64,000 bases of DNA from Maribacter sp. MMG018 (GCF_018100785.1 NZ_JAGJEC010000001.1:1302001-1366000); one strand, 5' to 3'. Counted from the first letter of the stretch, positions 8,739 to 17,768 are shown. Notes: generated by a model from the sequence alone, not told the origin. Numbers and translations: made by a program.

Positions 8739-9098
8739 ATGAAGAATTTATTAAGACTCGAAGAACTGGCCATGTTCATATTGGGAATTTTTATGTTTGG
8801 CCTGCTAGGATACCAATGGTGGTTGTTTCCGGTATTGTTACTTACGCCGGATATAGGCATGCTAGGGTATTTGGTGAATAATAAATTAGGGGCAGGGCTT
8901 TATAACTTGTTCCATCATAAAGGGATTGCCATCCTTTTGTATTTTATTGGCATGTATTTTTCGATGCCAATTGTTCAATTAGCAGGGGTTATCTTATTTT
9001 CGCATTCCGCAATGGATAGAATATTCGGGTACGGCCTTAAATATGAAAAAGGTTTTAAATTCACGCATTTAGGAGAAATAGGTAAAAAAAATGGATAA
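8739..9098 (+). CDS. DUF4260 family membrane protein
   Basis: 119 residues with about four hydrophobic segments and the family features LLTPDIGMLGYL and HSAMDRIFGYGLKY. It matches the DUF4260 family of small integral membrane proteins of unknown function. It starts 2 nt after the cyclase gene and overlaps the DUF4230 gene by 8 nt, so the three are likely cotranscribed. Confidence 0.85.
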   Translation: MKNLLRLEELAMFILGIFMFGLLGYQWWLFPVLLLTPDIGMLGYLVNNKLGAGLYNLFHHKGIAILLYFIGMYFSMPIVQLAGVILFSHSAMDRIFGYGLKYEKGFKFTHLGEIGKKNG

Positions 9099-9714
9099 CG
9101 TTCTAGACGTTCTTTTGGGTCTTATTCTAGGAGGTATAATAGTCTACTGGCTATTTTCCTTTTTTAGAAAAAAGCAAAACAAAGAAATTACGACGCACCA
9201 GTCTACGGTGCTTCTTGAAAAAATTAAAAGTGTTTGTAAGCTGATTTCGGTAGAAGGTGATTTTGCGGAAATTTATAAATATGAAAATACCAAAGAACGG
9301 TTTTTAAGTCTGGTCATAAGTAAAAAGAAAGCCTTGGTGGTCATTAAGGCCAAAGCACAAATTGGATATGACCTTAACAAGATTTTGATGCACGCCGACG
9401 ATGGTAAGAAAAAAATAGTTCTTGCTAATTTTCCGGAGCCGGAAGTGCTTTCCATAGAACCTGAACTAGAATTTTATGATGTAAAGAACGGCTTTTTCAA
9501 TAGCTTTACGCCCGACGATCTTACCAGTCTTAACCAAGAGGCGAAAAAGCATATACGCGAAAAAATACCTGAGAGCGGCCTTATGGATACGGCAAGAAAA
9601 GAGGCCCTGCAGACCGTATTGCTGATAGAGAAAATAGTGGAGACCATAGGGTGGAAATTGGATTATTCGGCACTTGAAATTACCGACGAACAAAAGAAAT
9701 TATTGGAAAATTAA
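9091..9714 (+). CDS. DUF4230 domain protein, membrane-anchored
   Basis: 207 residues. One N-terminal transmembrane helix (about 5-25, VLLGLILGGIIVYWLFSFF) is followed by a soluble domain with the DUF4230 pattern (KLISVEGDFAEIYKYE, then KKALVVIKAKAQIGYDLNKI). Function is unknown for the family. It overlaps the preceding gene by 8 nt. Confidence 0.85.
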   Translation: MDNVLDVLLGLILGGIIVYWLFSFFRKKQNKEITTHQSTVLLEKIKSVCKLISVEGDFAEIYKYENTKERFLSLVISKKKALVVIKAKAQIGYDLNKILMHADDGKKKIVLANFPEPEVLSIEPELEFYDVKNGFFNSFTPDDLTSLNQEAKKHIREKIPESGLMDTARKEALQTVLLIEKIVETIGWKLDYSALEITDEQKKLLEN

Positions 9715-9724
9715 ATTATTGAAA

Positions 9725-10117
9725 ATGAAAACTATTACAACTTTACTATTTTTAACGATTGCTATAACGGCCTTTGGCCAAACTACAGATACAATGAAAG
9801 AATTTGATCCTAATTTTTCCCATACCGTGTTTTTTTGGTTAAAAAACCCGGATAGCCAGGCAGATCGTACTGCATTTGTTACATCACTGAAAAAGTTTTT
9901 GGACAACTCGGCGTATGCCAAGACAAAATTTATAGGTACCCCGCCAAAAGCCAGTAGAGATGTGGTAGATGGTTCGTTTACCTATTCTTTGATACTATCC
10001 TTTGATTCGGCAGAGGCACAACAGGCTTATCAAGACGAAGCCCCACATAAGGTCTTTATAAAAGAATCGGAGGCGTTGTGGGAAAAGGTAATCGTCTATG
10101 ACTCTCAGGGAATCTAG
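9725..10117 (+). CDS. Exported Dabb (stress-responsive alpha/beta barrel) protein
   Basis: About 130 residues from the ATG at 9725, with a signal peptide (MKTITTLLFLTIAITAFGQ) and then a ferredoxin-like Dabb domain: SHTVFFWLKNPDSQADR, SYSLILSFDSAEAQQAYQ and PHKVFI. The domain usually forms a dimeric barrel. A start at 9674 overlapping the previous gene is rejected because it would bury the signal peptide. No biochemical role is known for exported versions. Confidence 0.85.
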   Translation: MKTITTLLFLTIAITAFGQTTDTMKEFDPNFSHTVFFWLKNPDSQADRTAFVTSLKKFLDNSAYAKTKFIGTPPKASRDVVDGSFTYSLILSFDSAEAQQAYQDEAPHKVFIKESEALWEKVIVYDSQGI

Positions 10118-10125
10118 ATTTTATA

Positions 10126-10482
10126 ATGAATATTGAGACTTTTCGTGAATATTGTTTACAAAAGAAAGGGGTGACCGAAGAATTTCCTTTCGATGAGCAA
10201 ACCCTTGTCTTTAAGGTAATGGGCAAAATGTTTGCCTTGTCCGGACTTGAGAGGGTGCCATCGCAAGTAAACCTCAAGTGTGATCCGGAAAGGGGAATTG
10301 CTCTTAGGGAAGAGTATGACGGAACCATTATTGCAGGTTACCATATGAGCAAAACCCATTGGAATACCCTTTTCATAGAAAGTCTACCTCAAAACCTGGT
10401 TTTAGAGCTAACCGATCATTCTTATGATCTGGTAGTGGCCAAGCTTACCAAAAAACTAAAGATGGCACTGGATAATCTCTAG
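10126..10482 (+). CDS. MmcQ/YjbR family protein
   Basis: 118 residues with the YjbR fold pattern: EYCLQKKGVTEEFPFDEQTLVFKVMGKMFAL near the start, LKCDPE in the middle, and a GYHMSKTHWNTLFI strand. It starts 8 nt after the Dabb gene. Members are small proteins with a CyaY-like fold; DNA binding has been proposed but no cellular role is established. Confidence 0.9.
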   Translation: MNIETFREYCLQKKGVTEEFPFDEQTLVFKVMGKMFALSGLERVPSQVNLKCDPERGIALREEYDGTIIAGYHMSKTHWNTLFIESLPQNLVLELTDHSYDLVVAKLTKKLKMALDNL

Positions 10483-10532
10483 TGCCGTTTTATTCACGCT
10501 TCTTAAGTTCATGTTTAATTCGTCAGTGCTGT

Positions 10533-12305
10533 ATGCAAGACCCGGAAAGTTTTTATAAAGATCAAATTACAAAACATAAGGAAAGCTTTGTAAAAGTAAA
10601 GGGGCAATTGTTCGCTTCTAGTATGCTAAGGCTATCTGTGTTTGTATTGGCAATTGTGGCACTCTACTTTTTTAGTTCCAATACTAAAATAATGGTCGCT
10701 ATTATTGTTGGTACGATAGCACTGTTTCTATACCTTGTTTCCAGACATTCTGACCTACAGTACAAAAGGGACAAGCTAAAGCAACTGATGCTAATTAATG
10801 AGACCGAGCTAAAGGTGTTGAACAGAGATTTTCATCATTTGCCAAAAGGGGAGGCGTTTAAAGATGATCAACATTTTTACAGTCAAGATATAGATCTTTT
10901 TGGGCAGGGATCTTTTTATCAGTACATAAATAGAACGGCCCTGCCACAAGGTAGTGAAGTGTTGGCCGGTCTATTAAAGGCGAACTCTATTGCAGATATC
11001 ACAAAAAAGCAAAACGGTATTAGAGAGCTGGGCGATATGCCCCAATGGATACAAGATTTTTCGGCCACCGCTTCTTTGGCAGCTACCGAAACCACTACCA
11101 ATACCATAACCGATTGGTTAAGGTCTTATAAGTCTTTTGTTCCCAAGGTGATGAATGTTGTCCCATGGTTGTTTTCAGGTATTAGTGTAGCTCTTTTTGC
11201 GGCCTTCTTTTTAGGGTTTGTAAAAGAGTCCATATTAATTTATTGGTTGATGTTCGGGTTGTTGGTTACCGGTTTTTTTACTAAAAAAATAACCAAACTG
11301 GCTTCCGACGCAGGTAAGGTTCAATCTACATTTCAGCAATACAATCAGTTGTTAAGAATGATAGAGGATAAAGAATTTACCTCTGACCTTCTTAAGGAGA
11401 AAAAATCGCAGATCTTAAGTGATGGCAAAAAAACGTCCCAGGCCTTAAAAGAGTTTTCGAAGCTGTTGGGGAGTTTGGACCAAAACAACAATATTGTTTA
11501 TCTCATATTTGGTAACGGCCTTTTTTTAAGGGGCCTCTATACCTGTCTTAAAATAGAAAATTGGATAGCGAAGCATGGGGCCTTTGTAGAAAATTGGTTC
11601 GAGGTTATTGCCTTTTTTGATGCCTACGGTAGTCTCGGTAACTTTGTTTTTAATCATCCGGAGTATTCGTTTCCTGAGATTACGGAAGAAAATATCACTA
11701 TAAAATCGGTAGGGGCGGGGCACCCCTTACTAGACCCCAAAAAGAGTGTTCTAAACGATTTTGAAATTGATAACGAAGAGTTTTTAATTATTACCGGGGC
11801 TAATATGGCCGGAAAAAGTACTTTTTTAAGAACGGTATCCTTGCAGATAGTTATGGCCAATATGGGGTTGCCGGTCTGTGCAAAACAAATGGTGTACAGT
11901 CCCATTAAATTAATTACCAGTATGCGCACCACAGACTCTTTAACAGATGATGAGTCTTACTTTTTTTCTGAGTTGAAGCGATTAAAGTTTGTGGTGGAAC
12001 AGATACAGCACGATCGATATTTTATTGTTCTCGATGAAATTTTAAAAGGTACCAATAGCATCGATAAGGCAAAAGGCTCCAGAAAGTTTGTAGAACGTTT
12101 GGTAGGGTCTAGGTCTACGGGTATTATTGCCACTCACGACCTTAGTCTTTGTGAAGTGTCCAAAGAGTTTCCACAGGTTAAAAACCATTATTTTGATGCC
12201 GAGATAATTGATGATGAGCTACACTTCGACTATAAGTTCAAAGAAGGTGTTTGTCAAAATATGAATGCATCCTTTTTATTGAAGAAAATGGGGATTATTG
12301 AATAA
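10533..12305 (+). CDS. MutS-family ATPase with transmembrane segments
   Basis: About 590 residues from the ATG at 10533 (MQDPESFYKDQ). Two pairs of hydrophobic helices (about 30-70 and 200-250) place it in the membrane. The C-terminal half is a MutS-type ATPase with Walker A GANMAGKST (about residue 421), Walker B IVLDEILKGTN and a signature TDDESYFFSELKRL, ending with IIATHDLSL. The mismatch-recognition domain of true MutS is absent, so this is not the mismatch sensor. A GTG start at 10482 is possible but adds an unconserved segment. It is the largest gene of this cluster and lies after the YjbR gene. Confidence 0.88.
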   Translation: MQDPESFYKDQITKHKESFVKVKGQLFASSMLRLSVFVLAIVALYFFSSNTKIMVAIIVGTIALFLYLVSRHSDLQYKRDKLKQLMLINETELKVLNRDFHHLPKGEAFKDDQHFYSQDIDLFGQGSFYQYINRTALPQGSEVLAGLLKANSIADITKKQNGIRELGDMPQWIQDFSATASLAATETTTNTITDWLRSYKSFVPKVMNVVPWLFSGISVALFAAFFLGFVKESILIYWLMFGLLVTGFFTKKITKLASDAGKVQSTFQQYNQLLRMIEDKEFTSDLLKEKKSQILSDGKKTSQALKEFSKLLGSLDQNNNIVYLIFGNGLFLRGLYTCLKIENWIAKHGAFVENWFEVIAFFDAYGSLGNFVFNHPEYSFPEITEENITIKSVGAGHPLLDPKKSVLNDFEIDNEEFLIITGANMAGKSTFLRTVSLQIVMANMGLPVCAKQMVYSPIKLITSMRTTDSLTDDESYFFSELKRLKFVVEQIQHDRYFIVLDEILKGTNSIDKAKGSRKFVERLVGSRSTGIIATHDLSLCEVSKEFPQVKNHYFDAEIIDDELHFDYKFKEGVCQNMNASFLLKKMGIIE

Positions 12306-12326
12306 CGCCCCTATTTATACCTATAC

Positions 12327-13328
12327 ATGGATTCGTTAACACAAATAGTTCTTGGAGCTGCAGTCGGTGAAGTTGCCCTTGGCAAGAAAGTGGGCAATAA
12401 GGCTATGCTGTATGGTGCCATTGCAGGTACTATACCCGATCTAGATGTGTTGTCGAAGTATTTTTTAGATACTGTGAGTGCCACCGAGTGGCACAGGGGG
12501 GTGACCCACTCTATTTTTTTTTCGGTATTGTTCGCTCCCGTTTTTGGTTGGCTCGTTTGGAAACTGAATCCTAAAGGAAAGGCCTCTTGGCAAGATTGGT
12601 CCTTACTTATGTTCTTGGGGCTCTTTACCCATCCGATATTGGATGCCTTTACCACTTGGGGCACCCAGCTATTTTGGCCTTTTAAGACAAGGCTTGCTTT
12701 TCAAAGTATTTTTGTGATCGATCCCTTGTACACAATTCCTTTTATCATTTTCTTGGTTTTAGCAATGATGCAAGAACGAACGGCGATAAAAAGAAGAAGA
12801 TATGTGTATCTCGGGCTTGTGATTAGTAGTGCTTATTTGGTATTGACATTGGTTTTAAAGGGAGTCGCTTACCAAAAATTTGAAAACGAACTTCAAGAGC
12901 AAGGTATAGCCTATAATGAGATAAATACAAGGCCTGCTCCTTTTAATACTATTCTTTGGATGGCCAATATCGAAAAGGAAGATGTCTATCTCATGGGCAA
13001 CTATTCCTTTTTTGATTCGCAACCGGTCGTATTTAGAGAGTATCCCAAAAATCATGAACTATTGGGCGATTGGGCCACCAACGATAAAATTAAAAGACTG
13101 ATTCAGATTACAGGCGGTTGGTATACCATTTCAGAAAAGGATGGAGACCTTTATTTTAACGATCTGCGATTTGGATTGATAAGTCTGGATGGTGATGAAA
13201 ACCAATTTGCGTTCAGTTACCGTCTTACGCCCAATGGAGACGATCTTTATGTTCATGAAACCCCTAAGTTAAAAAGAGATGCAAAGCGGTTAATGGCCTC
13301 TCTTTGGAAGCGTATATGGGGCAACTGA
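12327..13328 (+). CDS. YdjM-like membrane-bound metal-dependent hydrolase
   Basis: 333 residues. The N-terminus (MDSLTQIVLGAAVGEVALGKKVGNKAMLYG) and the HRGVTHSIFF motif match the YdjM / LexA-binding, inner-membrane-associated hydrolase family. Four to five hydrophobic helices lie in the first 180 residues, followed by a soluble C-terminal region. Conserved His and Asp residues (IPDLDVL, HRGVTHS, THPILDAFTTWG) probably bind metal. It ends the plus-strand run and converges on the DUF4407 gene 16 nt away. Confidence 0.85.
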   Translation: MDSLTQIVLGAAVGEVALGKKVGNKAMLYGAIAGTIPDLDVLSKYFLDTVSATEWHRGVTHSIFFSVLFAPVFGWLVWKLNPKGKASWQDWSLLMFLGLFTHPILDAFTTWGTQLFWPFKTRLAFQSIFVIDPLYTIPFIIFLVLAMMQERTAIKRRRYVYLGLVISSAYLVLTLVLKGVAYQKFENELQEQGIAYNEINTRPAPFNTILWMANIEKEDVYLMGNYSFFDSQPVVFREYPKNHELLGDWATNDKIKRLIQITGGWYTISEKDGDLYFNDLRFGLISLDGDENQFAFSYRLTPNGDDLYVHETPKLKRDAKRLMASLWKRIWGN

Positions 13329-13344
13329 TCTTTAGATGATCTTG

Positions 13345-14448
13345 CTACTTTAATCCTTTTACCTGTATCTCGTGAAAAGTGTCGGCTTGCAGGCGTAACA
13401 ATTCTTCTGCCTTTTTCTTTTTGTACCCGTATAGTTCTTCTTCTCCCTTTAGGTCTTCATAGATTTTTTGGTTGATGTCGCCATCGGTGGTAACGATTAG
13501 CTTGCGCTGTGCTACTTTTTGTGCTACCCAAGAGGATAAGATACTTTCTTGCTCTTCCAGTTTTATGTCATATTCTCCTTTCGGAGCCAAAAGCTTGGCA
13601 ATAATGGGCGATGTTTCGATGGCCAAGAACAACAGGAATATAAAAAATGAGGGAAGCCATGGCAACTCTTCCAATGCCGTAATTCTGGCCATAAGACCAT
13701 CAAACCCATCAATAATGGGTTGAGAGTTTTTTACCACTGCTGCATATTCGGTATCCAATGCCGCAATTTGACTTTCGATAACCGCAATTTTTTCTGCATT
13801 GGCCGTTTTTAAGGCCTGTAGTTCAGAAAGTGCGGCATCGTGTTTTTCGCGTTTTTCTTTATAAACGGGGCCTTTGCCCAAGAGTTTTGTGCCGGCCGTG
13901 CCTTCGGCCTCGTTAATATAAATATCGTACAAGGCATTGGTTTCCGCCTCTTTAGTTGCAATTTCTGATTTTAAGGAGGCAATGTCTTGGTTTAGCTTTT
14001 CTATTTGTGGCGTGTATTGCTGCGCCAATTGCTCTTTATTGGCCAAAGTGAGTTCGTTTTTTTGTTCCAGCAAGACTTGGTTTATCTCTTTTTCAAATAT
14101 TTTCATTTCCAAAGGTTTGGAAATTACGATAGCTATAATGACGGCTAACGCAATACGTGGCGTTGCCTGTAAAAACTCTTGTTTAAAATTGTTTCGTTTT
14201 TTAATGGTGGAGACGATGAACCTATCCAGATTAAAAATCAACAACCCCCAAATGGCTCCAAAAAAAATAGCTGTGTAGACGTTGTCGAATACAGTATATA
14301 GGGCGTAGCTGCTGGCAATAAAAGCCATTACAGCAGTAAAAAATACCGTGGCGCCAATACCGGCATATTTATTCTGTTCTCCTTTTGAACATGTTTTTAA
14401 TATTTCTGAATCGGCCCCTGAACAAAGGATAAAAAAGTTCTGTAACAT
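13345..14448 (-). CDS. DUF4407 membrane protein with a coiled coil
   Basis: About 367 residues from the ATG at 14448 (MLQNFFILCSGADSEIL). Three hydrophobic helices lie in the first 130 residues, then a long Glu/Lys/Ala-rich coiled coil (about 140-250), then another helix (LPSFFIFLLFLAIETSPII) and a charged tail. This is the DUF4407 architecture; function is unknown. A longer reading from 14517 adds 23 residues that overlap the upstream terminator, so I reject it. Confidence 0.87.
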   Translation of the reverse strand: MLQNFFILCSGADSEILKTCSKGEQNKYAGIGATVFFTAVMAFIASSYALYTVFDNVYTAIFFGAIWGLLIFNLDRFIVSTIKKRNNFKQEFLQATPRIALAVIIAIVISKPLEMKIFEKEINQVLLEQKNELTLANKEQLAQQYTPQIEKLNQDIASLKSEIATKEAETNALYDIYINEAEGTAGTKLLGKGPVYKEKREKHDAALSELQALKTANAEKIAVIESQIAALDTEYAAVVKNSQPIIDGFDGLMARITALEELPWLPSFFIFLLFLAIETSPIIAKLLAPKGEYDIKLEEQESILSSWVAQKVAQRKLIVTTDGDINQKIYEDLKGEEELYGYKKKKAEELLRLQADTFHEIQVKGLK

Positions 14449-14515
14449 ATTGATTTGTTTTTTGATTGATGATGCTATGTAATGGGTGAACGTAACTATT
14501 CGGTTTTTGGTACGC

Positions 14516-14540
14516 AAAAAGCCCTCGAAAAGAGGGCTTT
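14516..14540 (-). terminator. Intrinsic terminator of the second BlaI/M56 operon
   Basis: On the minus strand AAAGCCCTC pairs with GAGGGCTTT across a 5-nt loop and runs into TTTTT. It lies 22 nt after the stop of the M56 gene and insulates the DUF4407 gene. Confidence 0.8.
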
Positions 14541-14561
14541 AACATTAGTTTGACGTTATTT

Positions 14562-17336
14562 CTATTCTATTGTTACAGGGTCTTTTGTGATTTTTATCAC
14601 CGTATTACCATTTTTGCCCCGAGATTCTATGTTCAACTCCTTGTTGTTTTTTATTAGATCAATGGCCTTATCAGAGGAGACTTCTTTGTCTTCGTATAAA
14701 AACGTTGCCCCTTTTTTTGCCGCATCTATTACAAAATCTAAGGGCGAAATTGGGGTAGGTGGAGACGGAGGAGGTGGAATTTTTATGTTGTCTTTTTCCT
14801 TATAAATTCTGACTTCTGGTTGTTTGTTAGTATAGGGCAATGTTTCTATAGTAATGTCCTTTTCGTTATTTACGACGCTAAAGCCTTCTTCTGTAGTTAT
14901 TTTTTTTCCATCTAGATAAAATTGGGCGTCTTGTTTTGCAAGGGACTTCAAGTTTTTCATCAGATTGGGAGACCTGTCAGATTCGATAAAGTTCGAATTA
15001 TGAATATAGACTTGTGTGTTTTCTACAGCAATAATGTCTTTATTGTTTATGATCTTTTCTATTTCTGCATCGGTATAATCGACGGAGTTCGGGGTGTCTG
15101 GCGCTTTTGGGGCAGGTGGTGGCTCGGGGAAATCAGGAAATGGGGCGGCGTCTTTCTTTTGTTTATCCGACATTAGGTTGTAGATATACCTTAACCGGTC
15201 TACATCCGATTTTAGAATGCGAATATTGCCACCTTTGGCGATCATGCTGTTGTACTTATTTGCCAGGTCGTTGTATTCCTTGATTTGTTTTGTGGTGGGT
15301 GGTTCTTGAAATCCGACTTTTTTTCCATAAATATTGACTGTAGCCGCACCGAATTCAGAGACAATTTGGTCTATTTTCTGCAAAACATCTTTTGGGGCAT
15401 CATTGTCGCTGGTAATAAGTACTCTTAGCGATTTTTGTCTTTCTTCGTATGTTTTTGGGGTGTTCATACTTTTTAGATGTTCCTTTAATTCGTCTACTTG
15501 TAATAACTGCGAATCAATTAGGAGAAGCCCATCTTTATGTACCTTAATGTCAATTTCTTTGATGGTGCCTTGAATGTTACATTCAGGAAAAGGTTGAGCA
15601 TTCTTTTTTTGGCTTGCCGACATTTTACGGTAGATTTTTTCCAGAATTTTTAAATCCTTTAAAGGAATAATCCGTTTTTCAATAGAAACAGCATTGTATT
15701 TTTTTGCCAGCCTGTTATAGGTTTTAATTGCTCGGTTATCTAGATTGTCATTGATGTCACCAGAGGTTGTATAGATTGCAAAATCGGAGTTGTCATAATC
15801 TTCTAGCGGTGACATTGATTTTATACTACTTCTAGTGATATAACCATTCAAATTAGAAGCTATAATATTTGTATTGTCGTTTATGGCTATAATATCATTT
15901 GGAGAGTTTAATTTTAACCACCCTGTTGAACTGACCAAATAGAGAGAGCCATCTACTTCAATAACTATATCTGAGGTCTTTCTTTTTGTATTCTCAAGTT
16001 TCTGATTAAAGGTCAACTCTTTTTCGATATGTATTTTGTTCTTGTATATTGAAGAATAAGATAGGTCACCGTTATCTGTAAATAACTTTGAAAACTCTGG
16101 GGATTCGGATGTTAATTTTTGAAGTCCTAAGTAGAAAGTTGATGTAATTACCCCATTAAGATTGCCCCAATGTTCTTGCTGTACCATTGGTTTGTACCCA
16201 TTTTTTTCAACGAAGAGGTTAAAATAGATCTCATCTGTTGTGTGGTCATCAATATGTAACCTATAATACCCTTTACGGTCCGTTTTGAAAAGTAACCTTC
16301 CGTTAGAATCTTTTATTTCAACACCTTCTAAAGGATTCAAAGTTTCAGAGTCTAAAACTAATCCTGCTATTCTAATGGTTCTGACAGCACTTTTATCAGA
16401 GTTTTCAAGGGTTAGTGCGTTTTCGATATGTGAATTAGAATCAATATATTCTATTGATTTTTCACTAAAATTGGCCAATAGGAAGCCCATTAAGGGTAAG
16501 AGCAGTAGGCTTCTTAACACAACTCCTTTTTTTGATGTTCTTTTTTTCATGATGATAAATCGTTTTTTGATTGATGAATAATTAATGGCACTTGAAATGC
16601 CGGTCGACTGATGTTTTATATAGCTATCGTGTGATAAGTACGATAGTAAAGTGTTCTGGTACTGTAAGAGGTTTTTGCTTTTATTGAGCACGGCCGTATC
16701 GGCCAAAAACTCGTGGTTTAGTTTAGCAGCGTGCTTGTATAGATATATGAACGGGTTGAACCAAAGTAGCACCTGTAATAATTCTAGGGCCAATACATCT
16801 ATACTATGTTTTTGTTTTGCATGGGTTTCTTCGTGAAGCAAAACAGTTTCCGGAATTTCGTTGTTGTCAAATTTCTTCTTGTTCAAGAAGATATAGTTAA
16901 AAAAGGTATGTGGTGGCAATTGCTCTTGTAAGAGCACTTGAATGATGAAGTTTTTCCTCAATTTCGGATTCTTACGTATGCGATGCCATATTTGAGAAAG
17001 ATGCCGGGCAAAACGAAGTCCAAATCCGAATACACCTAGGCAGTACAATACCCATAGTAGTATCTGATAATTAAATGTTGCTGGTTCGGGGGCCACGGGT
17101 GGGTCTGTGGCAGTATTGTCAAAAGAACCGTCTACGGGTAGTTGAGGGGATATTTCAACGGGTGCCATTTCTATATATTCCGTAAAAACAAGCGAAGGTA
17201 TTATAAACGATGCTGCCAATGCTCCCAGAAGATAGAACCTCTTAAAAACGTGCATGGTTTCTTTTTCCAATAAGAGCTTATAGAAAATCCATAAAATGGC
17301 CATGCAGGCCGTAGATTTTAAAAGAAAGAGTGCCAT
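14562..17336 (-). CDS. M56 (BlaR1-like) membrane metallopeptidase with a long repeat-containing periplasmic tail
   Basis: 924 residues, far longer than BlaR1. The N-terminal membrane peptidase has HEETH at 168-172 and the third ligand in NHEFLAD (about 207-213); a transmembrane helix follows near 273-290. The periplasmic tail starts with a carboxypeptidase-regulatory-like domain (about 318-400). A repeated unit, YNxLAxKYN then IYxxMSxxQKKxAxPFP, occurs at about 540-585 and 688-735. Between the two copies, about 594-672, is a stretch that resembles an ExbD/TolR periplasmic fold (IDIKVHKDGLLLID, LRVLITSDNDAPKDVLQKID, ATVNIYG). Two related short units with KKGATFLYEDKE-type strands end the protein. 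It starts 1 nt after blaI. The signal sensed is unknown. Confidence 0.87.
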   Translation of the reverse strand: MALFLLKSTACMAILWIFYKLLLEKETMHVFKRFYLLGALAASFIIPSLVFTEYIEMAPVEISPQLPVDGSFDNTATDPPVAPEPATFNYQILLWVLYCLGVFGFGLRFARHLSQIWHRIRKNPKLRKNFIIQVLLQEQLPPHTFFNYIFLNKKKFDNNEIPETVLLHEETHAKQKHSIDVLALELLQVLLWFNPFIYLYKHAAKLNHEFLADTAVLNKSKNLLQYQNTLLSYLSHDSYIKHQSTGISSAINYSSIKKRFIIMKKRTSKKGVVLRSLLLLPLMGFLLANFSEKSIEYIDSNSHIENALTLENSDKSAVRTIRIAGLVLDSETLNPLEGVEIKDSNGRLLFKTDRKGYYRLHIDDHTTDEIYFNLFVEKNGYKPMVQQEHWGNLNGVITSTFYLGLQKLTSESPEFSKLFTDNGDLSYSSIYKNKIHIEKELTFNQKLENTKRKTSDIVIEVDGSLYLVSSTGWLKLNSPNDIIAINDNTNIIASNLNGYITRSSIKSMSPLEDYDNSDFAIYTTSGDINDNLDNRAIKTYNRLAKKYNAVSIEKRIIPLKDLKILEKIYRKMSASQKKNAQPFPECNIQGTIKEIDIKVHKDGLLLIDSQLLQVDELKEHLKSMNTPKTYEERQKSLRVLITSDNDAPKDVLQKIDQIVSEFGAATVNIYGKKVGFQEPPTTKQIKEYNDLANKYNSMIAKGGNIRILKSDVDRLRYIYNLMSDKQKKDAAPFPDFPEPPPAPKAPDTPNSVDYTDAEIEKIINNKDIIAVENTQVYIHNSNFIESDRSPNLMKNLKSLAKQDAQFYLDGKKITTEEGFSVVNNEKDITIETLPYTNKQPEVRIYKEKDNIKIPPPPSPPTPISPLDFVIDAAKKGATFLYEDKEVSSDKAIDLIKNNKELNIESRGKNGNTVIKITKDPVTIE

Positions 17337-17337
17337 G

Positions 17338-17703
17338 TTATCGTTTTTTTAGTTCGGTGTCTATAAGCTTTCTTAGCTCTTCGAGCTCTTGTTTGCTGAG
17401 GTCGGTTTCCTGTGTAAAAAAAGAGGCAAATTGCCCGGGACTGTTATTGAAAAAGTTTTTTATGAGTCCGTTTACGTGTTTAGAAAAATAATCTTTCTTT
17501 TTTACCAAAGGGTAATATTCCCTGCTTCTACCATAACTTTTATACGCAACAAAACCCTTGTCGGCCATTCTTTTTAAAAGAGTGGCAACCGTTGTGGTAG
17601 CAGGTTTTGGGTCTGGGTAGGCATCTAAAAGGTCTTTCATGAACGCCTTTTTAAGTTTCCAGACAATGTTCATTAATTCTTCTTCCGATTTTGATAGCTG
17701 CAT
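17338..17703 (-). CDS. BlaI/MecI/CopY-family transcriptional repressor (second copy)
   Basis: 121 residues. The winged-helix region has LSKSEEELMNIVWKLKKAFM and the recognition segment PATTTVATLLKRMADKGFV, followed by the reader-specific wing GRSREYYPLVKKKDYF. It is a paralogue of the repressor at 2526 but differs in several recognition-helix residues (YNTVSTIVRIL against TTTVATLLKRM). Three palindromes immediately upstream of the ATG carry a different half-site from the first system. The M56 gene follows after 1 nt, so the two form one operon. Confidence 0.93.
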   Translation of the reverse strand: MQLSKSEEELMNIVWKLKKAFMKDLLDAYPDPKPATTTVATLLKRMADKGFVAYKSYGRSREYYPLVKKKDYFSKHVNGLIKNFFNNSPGQFASFFTQETDLSKQELEELRKLIDTELKKR

Positions 17704-17704
17704 C

Positions 17705-17768
17705 TTCTACGTTTTTAGAATTTGTTCTACAAACATAGAACAAATATTTTAATTCTACAAATGTAGAG
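17705..17768 (-). promoter_or_regulatory. Three tandem palindromic operators for the second BlaI repressor
   Basis: TTCTACGTTTTTAGAA (17705-17720), TTCTACAAACATAGAA (17725-17740) and TTCTACAAATGTAGAG (17753-17768) lie directly before blaI, with centres 20 and 28 bp apart. The outermost copy contains TACAAATGTA, an exact TACAnnTGTA core as in bla, mec and cop operators. The copy number and the 28-bp interval match the first BlaI system, but the half-site is TTCTAC rather than AACTAA. Confidence 0.8.

Noticed and set aside
9674-9724. Longer start for the Dabb gene overlapping DUF4230
   Set aside because: It would hide a clean signal peptide that begins at the ATG at 9725.
2885-17336. The BlaI/M56 operons as beta-lactam resistance loci
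   Set aside because: Neither peptidase has a penicillin-binding sensor domain, and no beta-lactamase or resistance transpeptidase gene is present in the window.
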